NCBI GenBank assembly: GCA_008729055.1
Contig: SDUX01000036.1
Coordinates: 1 to 54,251, forward strand
Reading direction: 5' to 3'
Source of the DNA: Pyropia haitanensis
Lineage: Eukaryota; Rhodophyta; Bangiophyceae; Bangiales; Bangiaceae
Length of the DNA: 54,251 nt
The notes under the pieces are model-generated. The model was not told where the DNA came from and ran no database searches. It saw only the letters and a list, made by a program, of their open reading frames with translations. The position numbers and the translations under genes are program-made. This document shows positions 52,409-54,251 of the stretch, piece after piece; within the stretch, counting starts at the first letter, position 1, and every line of letters begins with the position of its first letter.

Positions 52409-52989
52409 CGCGGGCGCGCCCGCCCGCTCACCCGACCGCCCACTGTCGCCGCCGGCACCGCCACGTGGGGGCCCCCCCACTCCTAGCATCTCCATTGCCG
52501 TCGCGCCAATGCACCTCCCTCCCCCCCTCCCTCTCCTTGAGCACCCGCGCGGGGCGCCCGGCGAGCGGTAGCGCCCACGGGAGCATGAGTGGGGGGGACG
52601 GCGGGAGGAGGGTGTGATGCCCCGTCCTTACCGTCAACATTGCCGCTGTACCGCGGCGGTGACGGGACGGGGACAGGGGTGGGAATCCCGCCGCTCTAGG
52701 GGATGGGGGCGGGTTGATGGCAGGGGGGGCGCGCCGCGCGGTGGCGGCCGGTGGAAATGGTTGGGGCCGGGGGGGCGTGCCGCGCGGTCGCGGCGCTGGT
52801 CATGGACTCGGCGCCTTTCGGGGCTGGCCTTTGCGTCGTGGGGGGTAGAAGAGTACTGGCCGCCACGCACGGTGGGGCCCGGTCAAGGGGGTGTGAACGC
52901 GGAGGGCGCACGAGGGTTTTTCCGGGAGTGGGGGTGGAGAGAGTGGAGCAGTGAAAGCAGTGAGGATTCTGCGCTGTTTCTAAAGACAG

Positions 52990-54251
52990 TTTACGCCGCC
53001 ACGTCAGGGCATCTTTATACAGCGAGACGCAAAGACCGCGACGTCCAGGGTAGAACACATTGGTGAAGAAGCGTGCACGATGACGCTCGTCGGACGTGTC
53101 TGGTACAGTTGACGGCACAGCACGGACGCCCAAGCGGCGGCCGAGGTCCCACCAGTCCGAGTGGATCTGCTCCAGGCGGAGAATGGCCGACGTCTCCACG
53201 ACGGCCAGCTTGGGCCAGTCGTCGTCCCAGCTGGCAAAGTCCCAAGCCAAGCGCTGGCAGCCAAAGGCAGTCAAAACGCACCCGTTTCGTGGCGTCTCCT
53301 TCCGCAAACACTGCACCACCACACGCTGGCAAGCACCGCCGTCGACGCCGCGTAGCACCACGCGGACCAGCCCCCACAGCACCTCGCCGTCGCACCCACA
53401 AACCTGATGTGTGAGTGCCAGGGCGCCGCGCGGAAGTCGTTGGTGCCACGCACATTCTGCACCATCGCGCGCGCCCCCCACTCGAAAGTGGCCTTGATCT
53501 GCGTCGTGTTGGCAACGGCCAGCGTGCCGTCCATGCCGACTTCCAGGCAGGCGGGAGAGCCGCCAGTCCCGGCTGGGCTGCAACAGCGGCCGCGCTGACG
53601 CGCACGCCCCGCGCCCCAACCCTGGGGTCAGCCTCGGCCGCGCCGCCCGCCGCATCGTCGTCCACCCGCCGTGGCGCGCGCGTCCTTGTCTGCGTCCCGC
53701 TCGGCCCTGTCCAGCCTGTCCAGCACCTCTGACTTTGTCTCCTCAGCGCGCAGCAGCTGCAGCATCAACGAGGGCCCGTGCTTGTTGGTGCGACGGTACA
53801 TCATCTTGCCCGCCGGGTGGAGTGACTCGTTCTCACTCGTGTCTCCCTCCCACAGGTTGCCGCGCCTGGTCAGCTCCTCGTGCACGTGGTACATCAGCCG
53901 GTGAAGCTTGGTTGTATGGACGGGGCCCAGCAGGACCTGGATCATATCCCCCAAATCTTGGCCACGTCGGCCACCTCCACCGCCTCCGACTCGGTGGTGA
54001 CAGTGTGGTCCGCCCGGTTGTCCCCATAAAAAACAGACCGTTGACTTTAGCGGCCACGCAAAACATCCGCAGCACGGCGTCCTCGATGGGCACCTCCCCA
54101 AAGAGGAGTAGTAGGGGGAGCCCGCCGACGTGTCCACGCCCTCAACAGGCCTGGCAAGCTCCTCCATCTCCAAGCACACCTCCTCGTACGTCCCATCATG
54201 GCCAATTTGCCCCGCGGTCATCGGCGGACGCGGACATGGACGATTGGCTGG
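52990..54251 (-). pseudogene. mobile-element-like protein of unknown family, multiply frameshifted
   Basis: Minus-strand pieces join into one plausible protein only by changing frame near 54110, 54025, 53945, 53660, 53560, 53405 and 53045. The pieces in order are: EELARPVEGVDTSAGSPYYS; EDAVLRMFCVAAKVNGLFF; DHTVTTESEAVEVADVAKIW; LGPVHTTKLHRLMYHVHEEL with GDTSENESLH and RRTNKHGPSLMLQLLRAEE; DGTLAVANTTQIKATFEWGA with RGTNDFRAAPWHSH; and CVLTAFGCQRLAWDF with LEQIHSDWWDLGRRLG and FFTNVFYPW. The pairing of a helical His/Glu-rich domain with a beta-rich C-terminal domain is reminiscent of repeat-family proteins in algal genomes, but I cannot name it. The N-terminus lies beyond the window. Confidence 0.6.

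Overview
This is nuclear DNA from a very GC-rich eukaryote. Long stretches are built from GCC/GCG/GGC-type triplets with poly-C or poly-G runs, all six frames stay open there, there are no bacterial-style operons, and LTR retrotransposons are present. The picture fits a GC-rich alga, perhaps a bangiophyte red alga of the Porphyra/Pyropia kind. That name rests on composition and element types only; a haptophyte or green alga is not excluded. No tRNA, rRNA or CRISPR array was found.

Layout. 1-5300 (minus): a Ty3/gypsy retrotransposon with an intact gag, a frameshifted pol and an integrase running off the window edge. 5320-about 9240 (plus): a second, compositionally different chromodomain Ty3/gypsy element, cut off inside its protease, with an intact 979-codon RT/RNase H/integrase/chromodomain frame, a polypurine tract and a 3' LTR. 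9.2-11.1 kb: low-complexity and AT-richer DNA with a perfect palindrome. 11-22.7 kb: extremely GC-rich DNA holding two probable minus-strand genes whose frame changes repeatedly, often at homopolymer runs. One (about 18060-12019) has segments that look like OB-folds and resemble the CST subunit CTC1. The other is an alanine-rich coiled-coil protein. 22.7-30.2 kb: tandem and dispersed repeats, including a family shared with 36-37 kb.

From 31 kb the sequence becomes more informative. At 31310-33067 is a tyrosine recombinase (Crypton-like) with all catalytic positions in one frame but a single TGA between the two catalytic halves. At 40054-45276 is a head-to-head gene pair: a minus-strand SAP-like/coiled-coil protein and a plus-strand 1069-residue P-loop NTPase with a C-terminal nuclease-like domain of the Crinkler/RHS ('CR') type. 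Directly behind it lie decayed remains of a Sen1/UPF1-type SF1 helicase. 46.5-50.6 kb is GC-rich low complexity with a perfect 185-bp tandem duplication. 50.6-52.4 kb is moderate-GC DNA with a fold-back and small ORFs. 53.0-54.25 kb (minus) is a multiply frameshifted protein of unknown, mobile-element-like type.

Overall the window is an accessory, transposon-rich landscape. The most interesting candidates are the intact CR-type NTPase/nuclease with its divergent SAP-like partner, the stop-interrupted tyrosine recombinase, and the fragmented CTC1-like gene. Functional links among them are inference only.
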